This document shows positions 25,694 to 33,987 of a stretch of 64,000 nt of DNA, piece by piece. Origin of the DNA: Gimesia chilikensis (lineage in GTDB: Bacteria; Planctomycetota; Planctomycetia; Planctomycetales; Planctomycetaceae); NCBI RefSeq assembly GCF_008329715.1, contig NZ_VTSR01000007.1, positions 310,001 to 374,000 on the forward strand, in the 5' to 3' direction. Positions within the stretch are counted from its first letter, which is position 1, and every line of letters starts with the position of its first letter. The notes under the pieces were generated by a model. The model was not told the origin of the DNA and searched no databases. It worked only from the letters and a program-made list of their open reading frames with translations. Made by a program: the position numbers and the translations under genes.

Positions 25694-27073
25694 TTAATTG
25701 AACCGAGAAGCTAATTCAATTCTTCCTCTGATATCATTTAGATTCCAATTCCTTGTTGAGTTTCGTAATCCATCATATGCATTAATAAAGGACTTCGCAA
25801 ATTCTGATTCAGATGAGTTCTTTATTTCTTCATTCGTTTTGTTACTTATTTTGTGTTTGTATTGTGTGTAATCATTACTAAGCGTTGAACGTTTTGGGTT
25901 TTTAGTATAGCTCAAAATGGCAAAAATATATGCACCTATAGAGCTGAATCTTAGCTCATTCTGAGAGTCAATTTCTTGTAGCTTTTCGAATAAATTTCGA
26001 GCAGTCATGTTTCCAGAAAGATAACTATTATACCATTCCAAATTGCCGACCTTAATAATCGTGAGTAGTGCGATTATTGGACCTGCAAAATCATCCTTCT
26101 CTTTTTTAAGTGAAAAAGAAACTGCCATACGTGTAAAACATTGTTCTCTCGTTCTTAAAGTTAAGTTGAACAAGTCCGATAAGGTCGTAAAAACTTCTAT
26201 GACTCGTCTTACTTCTGAATTGTTTTTAAGTGTCTTTTTGAAGTTGAACTTTTCAACTAAATGCTTTGTGAAAACATTAGGCTGTATTAGCGGTAATGAA
26301 AATTCTAAATCGATGAATCGCCTTAGATATTCATCAGAATTCATGCCCTGACCGTAGACTGCTCCCAAACTTATTCCTAGCTGTGATTTATCTAAAGAAA
26401 GAACAAATACAATCTTTTCAATATTAAATAAGTGTTTGATTCTTTCTAACAATTCAATCGCATATGTCGGCCTGCAACGATCTAACTCATCAACAAAGAT
26501 TACGATGGTTTCTTTTTGCTCATCATCTTTCTGAGATACGAAGTCCAGTAAATCTGAGCGAAACTGTTGCAGCAATTCTTTCTCTTCAAGATAAGCATCA
26601 ACTAGATTTACTGCTGATTCAGAAGCAGTATCTGCGAGTGCCTTTTCTGCTCCTGAATCCAAATCTAAGAGTCCATGCGTGGCAATTCTTGCTACTAATG
26701 GAACTCCTCTTTTGACGAGGGTAGATGTGATTCGTTTGACTTTATTGTAAGTGGGATTAGTGTCTTGTGATTCCACAGATAGGATTAAATTCTTGAATTC
26801 GCCAACAAATGAAATCAAAGGATCATCAGAAAAATCTGTTTCCCATGCATTGAAATAGAGACAACGAAATCCGTCTTTCTCAAAGACAGACTTTAACATT
26901 TTGACAAAGGTTGTTTTTCCTGTTCCCCAAGGTGAATCTATACCTAACACAAATGGTGCGTCTAATTGATTGATAAGTGACAAAATTGCTTCTGCTGATG
27001 GTTGCCGATTTAATGCATCGTTATCAAATGGTGATTCAGGACTAACCTCAATTGTTGAAAGTTTATATTTCAT
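25694..27073 (-). CDS. KAP family P-loop NTPase
   Basis: This 459-aa protein has Walker A GIDSPWGTGKTTF (44-56), the KAP-typical FNAWETD (74-80) and Walker B IVIFVDELDRCRP (190-202) followed by an RFIDLEFSLP-type segment. These are the marks of the KAP NTPase family, which includes phage exclusion proteins such as PifA. No transmembrane insertions are evident, so this is a soluble variant. It lies between the ATPase region and the integrase, in the element core. A defence or DNA-maintenance role is inferred. The start has no strong ribosome site. Confidence 0.8.
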   Translation of the reverse strand: MKYKLSTIEVSPESPFDNDALNRQPSAEAILSLINQLDAPFVLGIDSPWGTGKTTFVKMLKSVFEKDGFRCLYFNAWETDFSDDPLISFVGEFKNLILSVESQDTNPTYNKVKRITSTLVKRGVPLVARIATHGLLDLDSGAEKALADTASESAVNLVDAYLEEKELLQQFRSDLLDFVSQKDDEQKETIVIFVDELDRCRPTYAIELLERIKHLFNIEKIVFVLSLDKSQLGISLGAVYGQGMNSDEYLRRFIDLEFSLPLIQPNVFTKHLVEKFNFKKTLKNNSEVRRVIEVFTTLSDLFNLTLRTREQCFTRMAVSFSLKKEKDDFAGPIIALLTIIKVGNLEWYNSYLSGNMTARNLFEKLQEIDSQNELRFSSIGAYIFAILSYTKNPKRSTLSNDYTQYKHKISNKTNEEIKNSSESEFAKSFINAYDGLRNSTRNWNLNDIRGRIELASRFN

Positions 27074-27098
27074 GGCATTTTTCTTTGTCTATTTTAAG

Positions 27099-27135
27099 AA
27101 AGCCTCTGTGAATCAGATTGACTCACAGAGGCTTT
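27099..27135. terminator. Bidirectional hairpin
   Basis: AAAGCCTCTGTGA pairs with TCACAGAGGCTTT with T runs on both sides. It lies just upstream of the KAP start and downstream of the integrase transcript. It therefore probably insulates KAP from integrase transcription. Confidence 0.55.
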
Positions 27136-27689
27136 TAACGTGTCTGCCTCATGTTTGGTTCATTCATTCTGCTTTTTCTTTTACTTTGTGTCAAACAGGT
27201 TCTCAAGCCCTTCAATTACAATTGTGCAAAGTGTTTTGACCTGTTCGATGAGCAGTATCTGACCGTTTCTGGGACCTCTTCATTAGCGTGCATGAATGGA
27301 AATGAAGGTGGTGCCCTAAGAGATAGTCTTTACATTTCCAGAAAGTGAATAATTGGAAATCTGGAATCTGGACATCCACTTTGTCGGAACTTGTAATACT
27401 GACAAATGAAAGCCATTTGTCTGATCAACAATGCTGATTTATGAGAAATATACCCCATAGAACCTGTATCTCTTGATTCCGAGAGGGTCGATAAGGTGGC
27501 CGATTAGACATAATAGAATGGCCGATAAGGTTATTACAGATTTCAGAAATCCCTATTTTTAATGTAGCTTATGAAGTTGATCTCGAATCCCTTCGGTGGT
27601 GTCGTACAGGCAATACTTTGGGGAAAGGGTCTTTCGTATAAGAATTAACAGCCTAAGAAGAAAGCGAAATCGAATCTGAATATTGTGCT
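27136..27689. other. Intergenic region with a triple 10-12 bp motif
   Basis: No convincing gene is seen. GGTCGATAAGGT (27486-27497), GGCCGATTAG (27498-27507) and GGCCGATAAGGT (27520-27531) form three related copies, two of them directly abutting. They could be recombination or regulator sites. The rest is AT-rich with nothing recognised. Confidence 0.35.
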
Positions 27690-29213
27690 TTAGAATCCAT
27701 ACTGTTTCCCCAACCAAGCAACAGCTTCATCGAGCAGCGGGTGAATCTCACCCTCAACAATATTGTAATGCTTATCAGACACTGTTACATGAGTTTGTCC
27801 TAAATACATTTGCTCCAGACGTTCGGAATATTTCATACTGATGTTTGTGCTGCCTGTCTTTCTGACATATTTCAAGAGTTTACCATCAAAACCGTATTCC
27901 TTACGTATATCTTGCCAATTGCGGGATAGATTGTCATTTCGTTTAACAACTGACTCGCCATTCTCATTTACCTGAATACTTTCATTGATGATTCGATATT
28001 GTCGAAATCCAGTAAGTGCCCTGTCTGGACGTTTACAACGTTTCATTTCTTTTTTTAGTAGTTCGAGGGTTTTGGGCCAGAGCTTATAATTGACAATCGG
28101 TGGATTGTCATAGTTTTCAGCCTTGGTTCTGATTCTTATAATCCTACCAGCATCTAAATCAACTTCATCAGGTGTTAAATACTCAAGGTCAACCTGAGTA
28201 AAACCACAATTTAGCATCAACATCAAATAACACTGATACCGCTGTGGCAGAGGTTTCTCTTTATCAAATATCTTTATGAAATCTGCTTTTGTCCACAACT
28301 TGTCACGTTTGATTTCATGTTTCTTTTTCTTGTTCTGAGCAGCACGAAAACTCAAATTTCTATCGTCTATGTTTTTGGGTAGACTTTCTAATTTGCATGC
28401 GTCCTCCCTCCAGCAATAGCGAATAAAACTTTTTGCATAATTAAAATAATTGCCTTTGTTGTTGAAAGGCTGTTGTAGCAAATGCACATAAAAGTTTTTT
28501 ATTGTCTCTGTTGTAATATCAACAACTAAAGAATCGTTGCCAATCCAATTGCGAAATTTGGCGAGTTTCTCGCGAGCATCCATTAGAGTTTTTATTCTGA
28601 GTTGTTCTGATTGTGCTTTTGCACTTTTGAGCCTCAAAAAATCCTCCGACCAATAACCAACAGTTTGAGGCAATCGTTTCGAGTCTGCAACAATTTGTGC
28701 TCTGTTGAGTCTTTCCTGCCATATGTCCGGCAGTTCGTATTGCTGGGAACCAAATAGAGTATACCCTGAGTCAGTCTTAACAAATTCAGAATAGAATTCT
28801 TTGTTTTTGGTACTGCGGGTGAAAGTCATGAAGGGCAGGCTCTCACACAGCTCAGGCTCCTTCAATTGCTCATCAATCCAGAGCAAAAACTTATCGACCT
28901 GAGCAGCAATTTTTCGGTCAGTAATGCTGTCTGCCCCGTGAGTATCAAACCAAGCCTGCACATCGGCAAACAGCTCTTTATGATGGTGGTAAGTTGCCGC
29001 GTTTGGTCTATCGTAGTCAATCTGAGCTTTGGTCTGTGCCCACTCAAGTAATGCAGCTTGATATCCTGCTTTGTTGATGGGATGTCTCAAGTAATAGACT
29101 TTGTGATTGTGTCTTTTTTTCCAGCAGTTACGGGCAGGGTATGCTTGCAACTCCAGTTTGATACCCTTTACTTTTTGGCGTTGTGCCCAATTGGTGGCCG
29201 TTTGGGTTGCCAT
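27690..29213 (-). CDS. Site-specific tyrosine recombinase (integrase)
   Basis: This 507-aa protein has an N-terminal core-binding part (about 180-290, with a SAM-like segment FRNWIGNDSLV) and a catalytic domain from about 300. LLKYVRKTGSTN (Arg451) and YLGQTHVTVSDKHYN (Tyr483) match the RHT and LGH...Y boxes. The first catalytic Arg box (usually TGxRxSEL) reads NCGFTQVDLEYL, with Thr339 where Arg is expected. The nearest att copy starts 143 bp upstream of the ATG, the usual place for an element integrase. It should insert and excise the element at the tRNA-Lys-like gene. Confidence 0.8.
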   Translation of the reverse strand: MATQTATNWAQRQKVKGIKLELQAYPARNCWKKRHNHKVYYLRHPINKAGYQAALLEWAQTKAQIDYDRPNAATYHHHKELFADVQAWFDTHGADSITDRKIAAQVDKFLLWIDEQLKEPELCESLPFMTFTRSTKNKEFYSEFVKTDSGYTLFGSQQYELPDIWQERLNRAQIVADSKRLPQTVGYWSEDFLRLKSAKAQSEQLRIKTLMDAREKLAKFRNWIGNDSLVVDITTETIKNFYVHLLQQPFNNKGNYFNYAKSFIRYCWREDACKLESLPKNIDDRNLSFRAAQNKKKKHEIKRDKLWTKADFIKIFDKEKPLPQRYQCYLMLMLNCGFTQVDLEYLTPDEVDLDAGRIIRIRTKAENYDNPPIVNYKLWPKTLELLKKEMKRCKRPDRALTGFRQYRIINESIQVNENGESVVKRNDNLSRNWQDIRKEYGFDGKLLKYVRKTGSTNISMKYSERLEQMYLGQTHVTVSDKHYNIVEGEIHPLLDEAVAWLGKQYGF

Positions 29214-29249
29214 GAATAAACCTATTGAATAGAGAGAATGAAGCAGAAA

Positions 29250-29339
29250 CCAGAAGACACTGTATCCTCAGTTTGTATCCTTTTTTAGCTTATTTTAGTC
29301 CTCGGAGGATACGAGAATAGCTGTTTTCTGGTTAGAAAA
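29250..29339. promoter_or_regulatory. Inverted repeats between integrase and att site
   Basis: GTATCCTC near 29271 and GAGGATAC near 29304 are inverted copies, with an extra GTATCC between them. GTTTTCTGGTTAGAAAAC (29322-29339) is a palindrome with arms of 8 bp. Both lie between the integrase ATG and the att copy, where recombinase or excisionase arm sites and the int promoter are expected. Confidence 0.4.
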
Positions 29340-29355
29340 CGAAAAAACACACTCT

Positions 29356-29438
29356 CTCTTAATCAGTAGGTTCTAGGTTCGATTCCTAGCGGGGGCACTT
29401 CAAAAGCCGTAACTCAATAATGGGTTACGGCTTTTTTG
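29356..29438 (+). repeat. att copy 1: 3' half of tRNA-Lys(CTT)-like gene plus terminator
   Basis: This is an 83-bp sequence identical to 32421-32503. It begins at the anticodon loop (CTCTTAA, anticodon CTT), continues through the anticodon 3' stem TCAGT, the variable loop AGGTT, the T arm CTAGG-TTCGATT-CCTAG and the acceptor strand CGGGGGC plus discriminator A. It then ends in a hairpin terminator (AAAAGCCGTAAC/GTTACGGCTTTT, 29402-29436). No 5' half is present, so it is not a functional tRNA. The identity breaks exactly at the anticodon loop, where tyrosine recombinases commonly cross over. Confidence 0.88.
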
Positions 29439-29478
29439 TTTGTTAAAGGAATGAGATATCATTTCTCGTCCGCGAAAA

Positions 29479-29850
29479 CTAATCTTCTCTCGACCGGACT
29501 TGTGACAAAGCTGAAAATAGCTTTGTCCAGGCTTCAGTAACTGTGGCGATTCGACGAGATTCCGCATCCATACGAATCGCTTCTGCTTTGGACCGGGTTA
29601 TCTTTATACCTACTTCCCTGTCAACTGCTTCGGCGATCTTCTTCCGAGCATTCGCTTCGATGATCGAAAGATTTGCCTCCTTAACCCGCCTGATATCTGG
29701 AATGAACTTCAGATTTGTGTGTTCCAGAAGTATTTCAGCGAGAGATAGAACCCCCGCCAGAATGGATCGCGTATACAGGATCGGGGCTTCAAAGGAACGA
29801 CGACAGTACTTTACTATAAATTCTGCAATAGATTTGAGAGTCTCAGGCAT
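29479..29850 (-). CDS. Hypothetical coiled-coil protein
   Basis: The start at 29850 follows GGAGGGGATCACAAC; a longer frame from 29898 is less likely. The 123-aa protein has a helical N-terminal half and a charged helix (VKEANLSIIEANARKKIAEA and on to about residue 100) with heptad character. No family is recognised. It is the gene nearest the first att copy inside the second segment. Confidence 0.5.
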   Translation of the reverse strand: MPETLKSIAEFIVKYCRRSFEAPILYTRSILAGVLSLAEILLEHTNLKFIPDIRRVKEANLSIIEANARKKIAEAVDREVGIKITRSKAEAIRMDAESRRIATVTEAWTKLFSALSQVRSRED

Positions 29851-30111
29851 GTTGTGATCCCCTCCGCTCTGTAGACAACTTGTCGTCCGGGGACGCAATA
29901 CAAATCCTTCCCAATCCCCAAAGGAAAACCGTTCTGAGTATCAAAGTACTCTGCCCTGTCGCATGTGCCATCTGATAAACTCCATTTCACTTTGCTGTGT
30001 GAATGACAATCGCACCGTATTTGATTGCCTTACGGAGTCTATATTAACGGCTAAAATGGAGTTGGTAGCTTTCAATGATGTAGATTCAACGCGTATTAAA
30101 AAATGCAACGC

Positions 30112-30984
30112 CTACGCAACGCCAGGCGCAACGCCGAGCGCTATTTCGTCCCACCTTTCAGGTGGAACTTCTTTTGCAACACTCTCCAAACATGGCTTGA
30201 TTGTTTTGAGTTTCCAAATATGAACGTTGTTGTCACCCAAGAAATCTGGTTTCGGTTTGGGTTTGAACTTGTTCAATCTACGTTGCACCGTTGCTCTGTC
30301 GATCAAATCCTTTTCTTCCACATGGTCGAGCTTATGTTTATACCGAGTGATTTCTTCTCGTATCTGACGATTCGTTATCCATTTATCAGGCTCAGCATGA
30401 CCAGAAACTGTTATTTTAAATCGCTTCATTCGCTCCCAATCAATGCGAGCCAGCAATAGCTGAGGATCTATGCTGTTGCGAATTACAACCCATTTATCCA
30501 AGACTTCAGGATAATGATTCATAAAATCATTAGCTAAACATTGCTGGAGAAATAAAGCTGCAGCATGGTGAGCACTGGTTCCAATCAATCGCAACGGCTT
30601 GCGAAGTGATAGGAGCGACAGTTCTTCTAGTGATTGCGGGTTAATATCTAATATGCAAATATCTGACACATTGGCAAATTCATGAAGGCATTTCATTAGG
30701 ACTGAGACTACATCGAGCGCATCTTTCCTGGTTTCGTCCTCGACCTTTTGATCAATTGCTTCTATTTCAGCCTGTAAAATTTTATCCCTGAATGGCCTCA
30801 TTTTTTTATTCGATCGCTTCTTATCGACGATTATCAAAGATGTCTCAATCAGTTGATTGAGTTTAATAGAAGCTTCCTTGATTTCGGCTTCCTTGGGCTG
30901 TGGAATATTTGTGATTTGTATTGGTGGGCTAATCTCAATAGAAGGATCACAATTGCTCACCTTCCTATTTGCTTTTTTCTTCAT
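30112..30984 (-). CDS. Hypothetical protein
   Basis: This 290-aa protein is basic overall and cytoplasmic in appearance. The C-terminal region KWITNRQIREEITRYKHKL and RATVQRRLNKFKPKPKPDF suggests DNA-binding helices. LNQLIETSLIIVDKKRS near the N-terminus may be an amphipathic helix. No family recognised. AAAGGATG upstream of the ATG supports the start. Confidence 0.5.
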   Translation of the reverse strand: MKKKANRKVSNCDPSIEISPPIQITNIPQPKEAEIKEASIKLNQLIETSLIIVDKKRSNKKMRPFRDKILQAEIEAIDQKVEDETRKDALDVVSVLMKCLHEFANVSDICILDINPQSLEELSLLSLRKPLRLIGTSAHHAAALFLQQCLANDFMNHYPEVLDKWVVIRNSIDPQLLLARIDWERMKRFKITVSGHAEPDKWITNRQIREEITRYKHKLDHVEEKDLIDRATVQRRLNKFKPKPKPDFLGDNNVHIWKLKTIKPCLESVAKEVPPERWDEIALGVAPGVA

Positions 30985-31170
30985 GGCGTTTCATCCTTTA
31001 AACACCGGGCTGGCTGTCGCTGCCGTGGCGGATGAAATGTGTACCACAGCAGAGACAACCGGCGGGAGCTACCCGCACCCGGAAAGCGTCTCTAAAATTC
31101 AGTAAAAACTGCGTCATTACTTGACACGTGTTACATTGATTCGCGGAGTGTCGGTCAAGCGTCAGATACA

Positions 31171-32181
31171 TTAGCTTGAAGTATGCTGGCCGGATTTTAG
31201 TACTTGTGGCACAGATTTGCCCACGATCTCGATGAATTGAGAATTTGATTTGTTGTCTGTCTCAGGCGTACTTTCATAGCCAGTCGACCGATTTGCAAAA
31301 GCCGTATTAGCTGCTTGTAGCAAAATGGTATCTTTGACCTCTACGTCAGAACTACCGTTATAAAAAGTCTGAAATGTATCTAAGGCGCTGGCTCTGTGTT
31401 TATTTAATGTCTGGTTGTGTTTATGAGACTTATGATTTTTAGAGCACCAGGCAAGAGCAAACATCATAATCGAGAGCATTATTAACTTTGCAGAAATATA
31501 ATGAATAGCTTCTCCGGGTGTTTTGGGATTATACTTTTCGATCGATAGGTAGTTGATTACCGCAAATAAAAGGGTTCCTCCAAAAACTAAGGCAGTTGCA
31601 GCGAACCAAGCATAAGAAAGGTTTCTATGCAAGTCTGATTGACTTTTGAATACTTTAGCATTTGCAGAAACGCCAGCAGATGCAGACAGTTCTTTAACCT
31701 CCACTAGTATGCCTTGGATTTCTGAAACAGTACTCTCTGCTTCAACCCTTGCTGCCTTTGCCGCTTCAAGTTCCTTGTCTCGTTCAAGGGGTTGTGAAGA
31801 TATTATCAATAATGGGTAAGAGAGCTTTTTCATTAACACGTCATAAAAATTCAAGATATCATTTATGATCGTTTCACATCTTTCCTTGGGTTTCTCGCCG
31901 TCGATTTGATAGTTCTGTATGGTAATCACATAACTATTCAAATCATTAAGCGCCTCAAAAATATGTTTTAGATTGTCTGCACATATTCGTGATACATCTG
32001 CGTCGAAAAATGGTATAGCAAAATCAAACATATTTTTAAGAGTGGGAACGGCTATCTCAAAATTAATCGACTCAGACAAATCATCCCTTCTTCCAAGTGC
32101 AGATACATCAACATCCTTAAGGTCATTCGCAATTGTTTGAATTTGACCTATATAATTGTCTCGATCTTGTTGATTAGCCAT
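31171..32181 (-). CDS. Two-helix membrane protein with coiled coil
   Basis: The ATG at 32181 follows AGGGTG by 9 nt and is chosen over a GTG at 32193. The protein is 336 aa. A soluble helical N-terminal half includes a coiled-coil stretch (DKELEAAKAARVEAESTVSE). Two membrane helices follow at about 191-213 (FAATALVFGGTLLFAVINYL) and 232-248 (LIMLSIMMFALAW). The C-terminal NKHRASALDTFQTF motif resembles proteins that I have seen annotated only as hypothetical. It may be a membrane-anchored effector or sensor; the sequence does not show which. Confidence 0.55.
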   Translation of the reverse strand: MANQQDRDNYIGQIQTIANDLKDVDVSALGRRDDLSESINFEIAVPTLKNMFDFAIPFFDADVSRICADNLKHIFEALNDLNSYVITIQNYQIDGEKPKERCETIINDILNFYDVLMKKLSYPLLIISSQPLERDKELEAAKAARVEAESTVSEIQGILVEVKELSASAGVSANAKVFKSQSDLHRNLSYAWFAATALVFGGTLLFAVINYLSIEKYNPKTPGEAIHYISAKLIMLSIMMFALAWCSKNHKSHKHNQTLNKHRASALDTFQTFYNGSSDVEVKDTILLQAANTAFANRSTGYESTPETDNKSNSQFIEIVGKSVPQVLKSGQHTSS

Positions 32182-32420
32182 TAAGAATTGCACCCTGTTC
32201 TAACATTGACTTTACAGCATAGAGGTAACAAGTTGACGGTTCATCAATATTTAAGCCTCACGACTTGGTGACTACTACGCAAACTACCACGAAAGCAGGC
32301 GTCCGCATGCCTTTTGCAATGTATTGTACTCAAGTTCAAATGTTTACGCAAAAGCGCTAAACACCTTGATACTCAATGTTTGGCATTCGGAAAACCTCTG
32401 GTTATTTGTGAGTTAAAAGA
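32182..32420. other. Intergenic; promoter of the membrane protein gene
   Basis: Nothing is recognised except an AT-rich stretch and the immediate left flank of the second att copy, which differs from the flank of copy 1. Confidence 0.3.
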
Positions 32421-32503
32421 CTCTTAATCAGTAGGTTCTAGGTTCGATTCCTAGCGGGGGCACTTCAAAAGCCGTAACTCAATAATGGGTTACGGCTTTT
32501 TTG
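32421..32503 (+). repeat. att copy 2: identical 83-bp tRNA-Lys(CTT)-like 3' half plus terminator
   Basis: Perfect copy of 29356-29438, including the anticodon loop start and the terminator hairpin. The flanking bases differ on both sides (T versus A before, T versus C after). Beyond it the sequence changes character toward the chromosome, so this is the likely outermost right junction. Confidence 0.88.
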
Positions 32504-32535
32504 CTACTCTGACTTAGTTTCTGACAGGGAGGGTG

Positions 32536-32590
32536 AAAATAAAAGGGTAAGGACTCTTAATAAAGAGACCAGACCCCTTTGTCTTTCTCC
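32536..32590. repeat. REP-like hairpin, copy A
   Basis: The unit AAAATAAAAGGGTAAGGACT followed by its imperfect complement AGAGACCAGACCCCTTT and then GTCTTTCTCC. It folds into a long hairpin. Copies B (33464-33515) and C (33988-34042) share the same framework. It separates neighbouring minus-strand genes and may also act as a terminator. Confidence 0.6.
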
Positions 32591-32628
32591 AAAAACCGCG
32601 TTATCGACCGCTCCCATTCATGGCGTGG

Positions 32629-33444
32629 TTAGCGGGCGTGCGTTTTCGGCCTCGAATCGCCAACATCTTTTTCGACCAGTTGCGTCAATTTGTCAACAAG
32701 CCGTTTTCGGTTTGGGCCATCCTTGGGTTCATTGCGGCAGCCGTCGACCAATGGATTTAATTCGTCGCGGACGTCGTACAGATTTATAAGGCTGTAAGCA
32801 GCCCGACCGGTGAAATCTTCTGAATCGCGGACGACCGAAAGCAGATGATTGACCGCATCATTATGATACCGTTCTGATTCGAGGAGTTGATCGGCCGCAT
32901 CCAGCGCATCCCAAAACAGACCATTTGTCATTGCCGCGTGATAGGCATCTTCGGATTCGGCAATCTTGCCTTGTTTGAGATACCAACGAGCCGCAACGAG
33001 TTTTGCTTCGGATGTGGGTGACGCGAGGATAAGATCCAGCAGTTTCTGGCGATAGTCGGGTGACAATGATTCTTGATTTCGGCGCGAGACCCAGATCCGC
33101 ACTTCGGGCCACGGGACAGAATCGACGTTTTGACTCGCGAATTGGGAGTATTCAGTTGATTGATTGGTGATAAGCATCCATGCCAGTTGGAAACGCAAGC
33201 CTGATTCAAGGTTGCTTTTGTATGCGGCGAACAAATCGATGTCGAGTTCTTCCGCTCGATCATGTGCGGCATTGCCTTGTTCCTCGCGTGGCATGCTGAT
33301 CATTGAAGTGCTGAAGCCGACAAGATGCAGATCTCGCAGGAATTGGGCCTTGCGGTATTCAGCGTATGCGTACCAACCGAGGAAACACGCGACGGCGGCG
33401 AGCAGTGGAACGATGATGAGCAGTCGTCTTCGGTGGTGAATCAT
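32629..33444 (-). CDS. Hypothetical membrane-anchored protein
   Basis: This 271-aa protein has a single N-terminal membrane helix (LLIIVPLLAAVACFLGWYA, about 8-26) after a basic start, so the bulk is probably outside the membrane. The rest is helical and resembles TPR-like repeats (KLVAARWYLKQGKIAESEDA, then YHAAMTNGLFWDALDAADQL). Repeat pairs with bulky/small alternation support this. The gene lies between two REP-like hairpins. Function unknown. It is right of the outer att copy, so it is probably native or an older insertion. Confidence 0.55.
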   Translation of the reverse strand: MIHHRRRLLIIVPLLAAVACFLGWYAYAEYRKAQFLRDLHLVGFSTSMISMPREEQGNAAHDRAEELDIDLFAAYKSNLESGLRFQLAWMLITNQSTEYSQFASQNVDSVPWPEVRIWVSRRNQESLSPDYRQKLLDLILASPTSEAKLVAARWYLKQGKIAESEDAYHAAMTNGLFWDALDAADQLLESERYHNDAVNHLLSVVRDSEDFTGRAAYSLINLYDVRDELNPLVDGCRNEPKDGPNRKRLVDKLTQLVEKDVGDSRPKTHAR

Positions 33445-33463
33445 GAGAGGACTTTGGTCAGGA

Positions 33464-33515
33464 GAATAAAAGGGTCAGGACTCTTAATCTCGAGATCTGC
33501 CCTTTTGTCTATCTT
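33464..33515. repeat. REP-like hairpin, copy B
   Basis: AGAATAAAAGGGTCAGGACT with the complementary arm GAGATCTGCCCTTTTGTC. Same layout as copies A and C. Confidence 0.6.
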
Positions 33516-33553
33516 CTATTGCTGTGTAAATCGTGTTTAATGCGACTGCTGGG

Positions 33554-33946
33554 TCAGTCTGAATCGTTTGATTTCGAGTCTTGAGTTCGACGGTCAATAT
33601 TCCTTTGCGTACCTGATTTTTTTCGACCGGGGCGGACCCACGCAATGTCAGCATCAGAGGCTGCAGTCATCTGCGCATCACGTTCGCTGTCAGTTTCGAA
33701 TCCGCCGATGGTTTTGAAGCCAGCATTGTTTCGTGGCTCGGTGAACATGTGATAGACCGTAACGCTGTCAGTTTTTCCATACAAGTAGTTCTGGGCGAGA
33801 GCGTCTGCGCCGCGAGCATCACCAACAACGAATGAATCGCCCCGAGTCAATGCATCGTCGATTGCGCGACGGTAGTGTTCATCGAACTCAGCGTCCGTGA
33901 GGCTAAGGTGGCCACTAATGAAATGAGTTGCTGAATTTGAGTGCAT
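33554..33946 (-). CDS. SLOG-domain protein (cpYpsA-like)
   Basis: In this 130-aa protein FVVGDARGADALAQNYL (about residues 39-55) is the nucleotide-binding glycine-rich loop of the SLOG/YpsA family. SERDAQMTAASDADIAWVRP (about 87-106) is its characteristic second motif, followed by SGTQRNI. Such proteins are thought to bind nucleotide-derived ligands, and related SLOG proteins occur in prokaryotic conflict systems. It is flanked on both sides by REP-like hairpins. Size and motif spacing are normal for a compact member. Confidence 0.75.
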   Translation of the reverse strand: MHSNSATHFISGHLSLTDAEFDEHYRRAIDDALTRGDSFVVGDARGADALAQNYLYGKTDSVTVYHMFTEPRNNAGFKTIGGFETDSERDAQMTAASDADIAWVRPGRKKSGTQRNIDRRTQDSKSNDSD

Positions 33947-33987
33947 AGGGGCGTCTCTTGTAGCCGCATAAACTTGTTATTAACCTG

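Larger units (their letters stand above)
1..29438. mobile_element. Integrative element (right part), defence-rich, inserted at a tRNA-Lys-like gene
   Basis: This is the right-hand portion of a putative integrative element. Its right border is the att copy at 29356-29438, directly beside an outward-lying tyrosine recombinase gene. An intact tRNA is not seen anywhere in the window. Because the att copies are 3' tRNA halves read on the plus strand, the restored tRNA and the left border should lie to the left of position 1. The interval is AT-richer to the eye than the sequence after 38 kb. It is filled with defence genes, orphan genes, decayed fragments and a replication module with iterons. The left boundary is inferred, and the interval could itself be a composite of nested elements. 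Confidence 0.65.
29439..32503. mobile_element. Second att-bounded segment without an integrase
   Basis: The segment is delimited by the 83-bp repeats and holds three minus-strand genes of unknown function and no recombinase. It could be a tandem element that lost its integrase, or one mobilised by the neighbouring integrase. Confidence 0.55.

Noticed and set aside
27151-27348. 65-aa hydrophobic plus-strand frame beginning near the KAP terminator
   Set aside because: No ribosome site and an unremarkable sequence after the first 15 residues.
29340-29392. Complete tRNA gene at the first att copy
   Set aside because: Only the part from the anticodon loop onward matches a tRNA; no 5' acceptor strand or D arm lies upstream in either copy.
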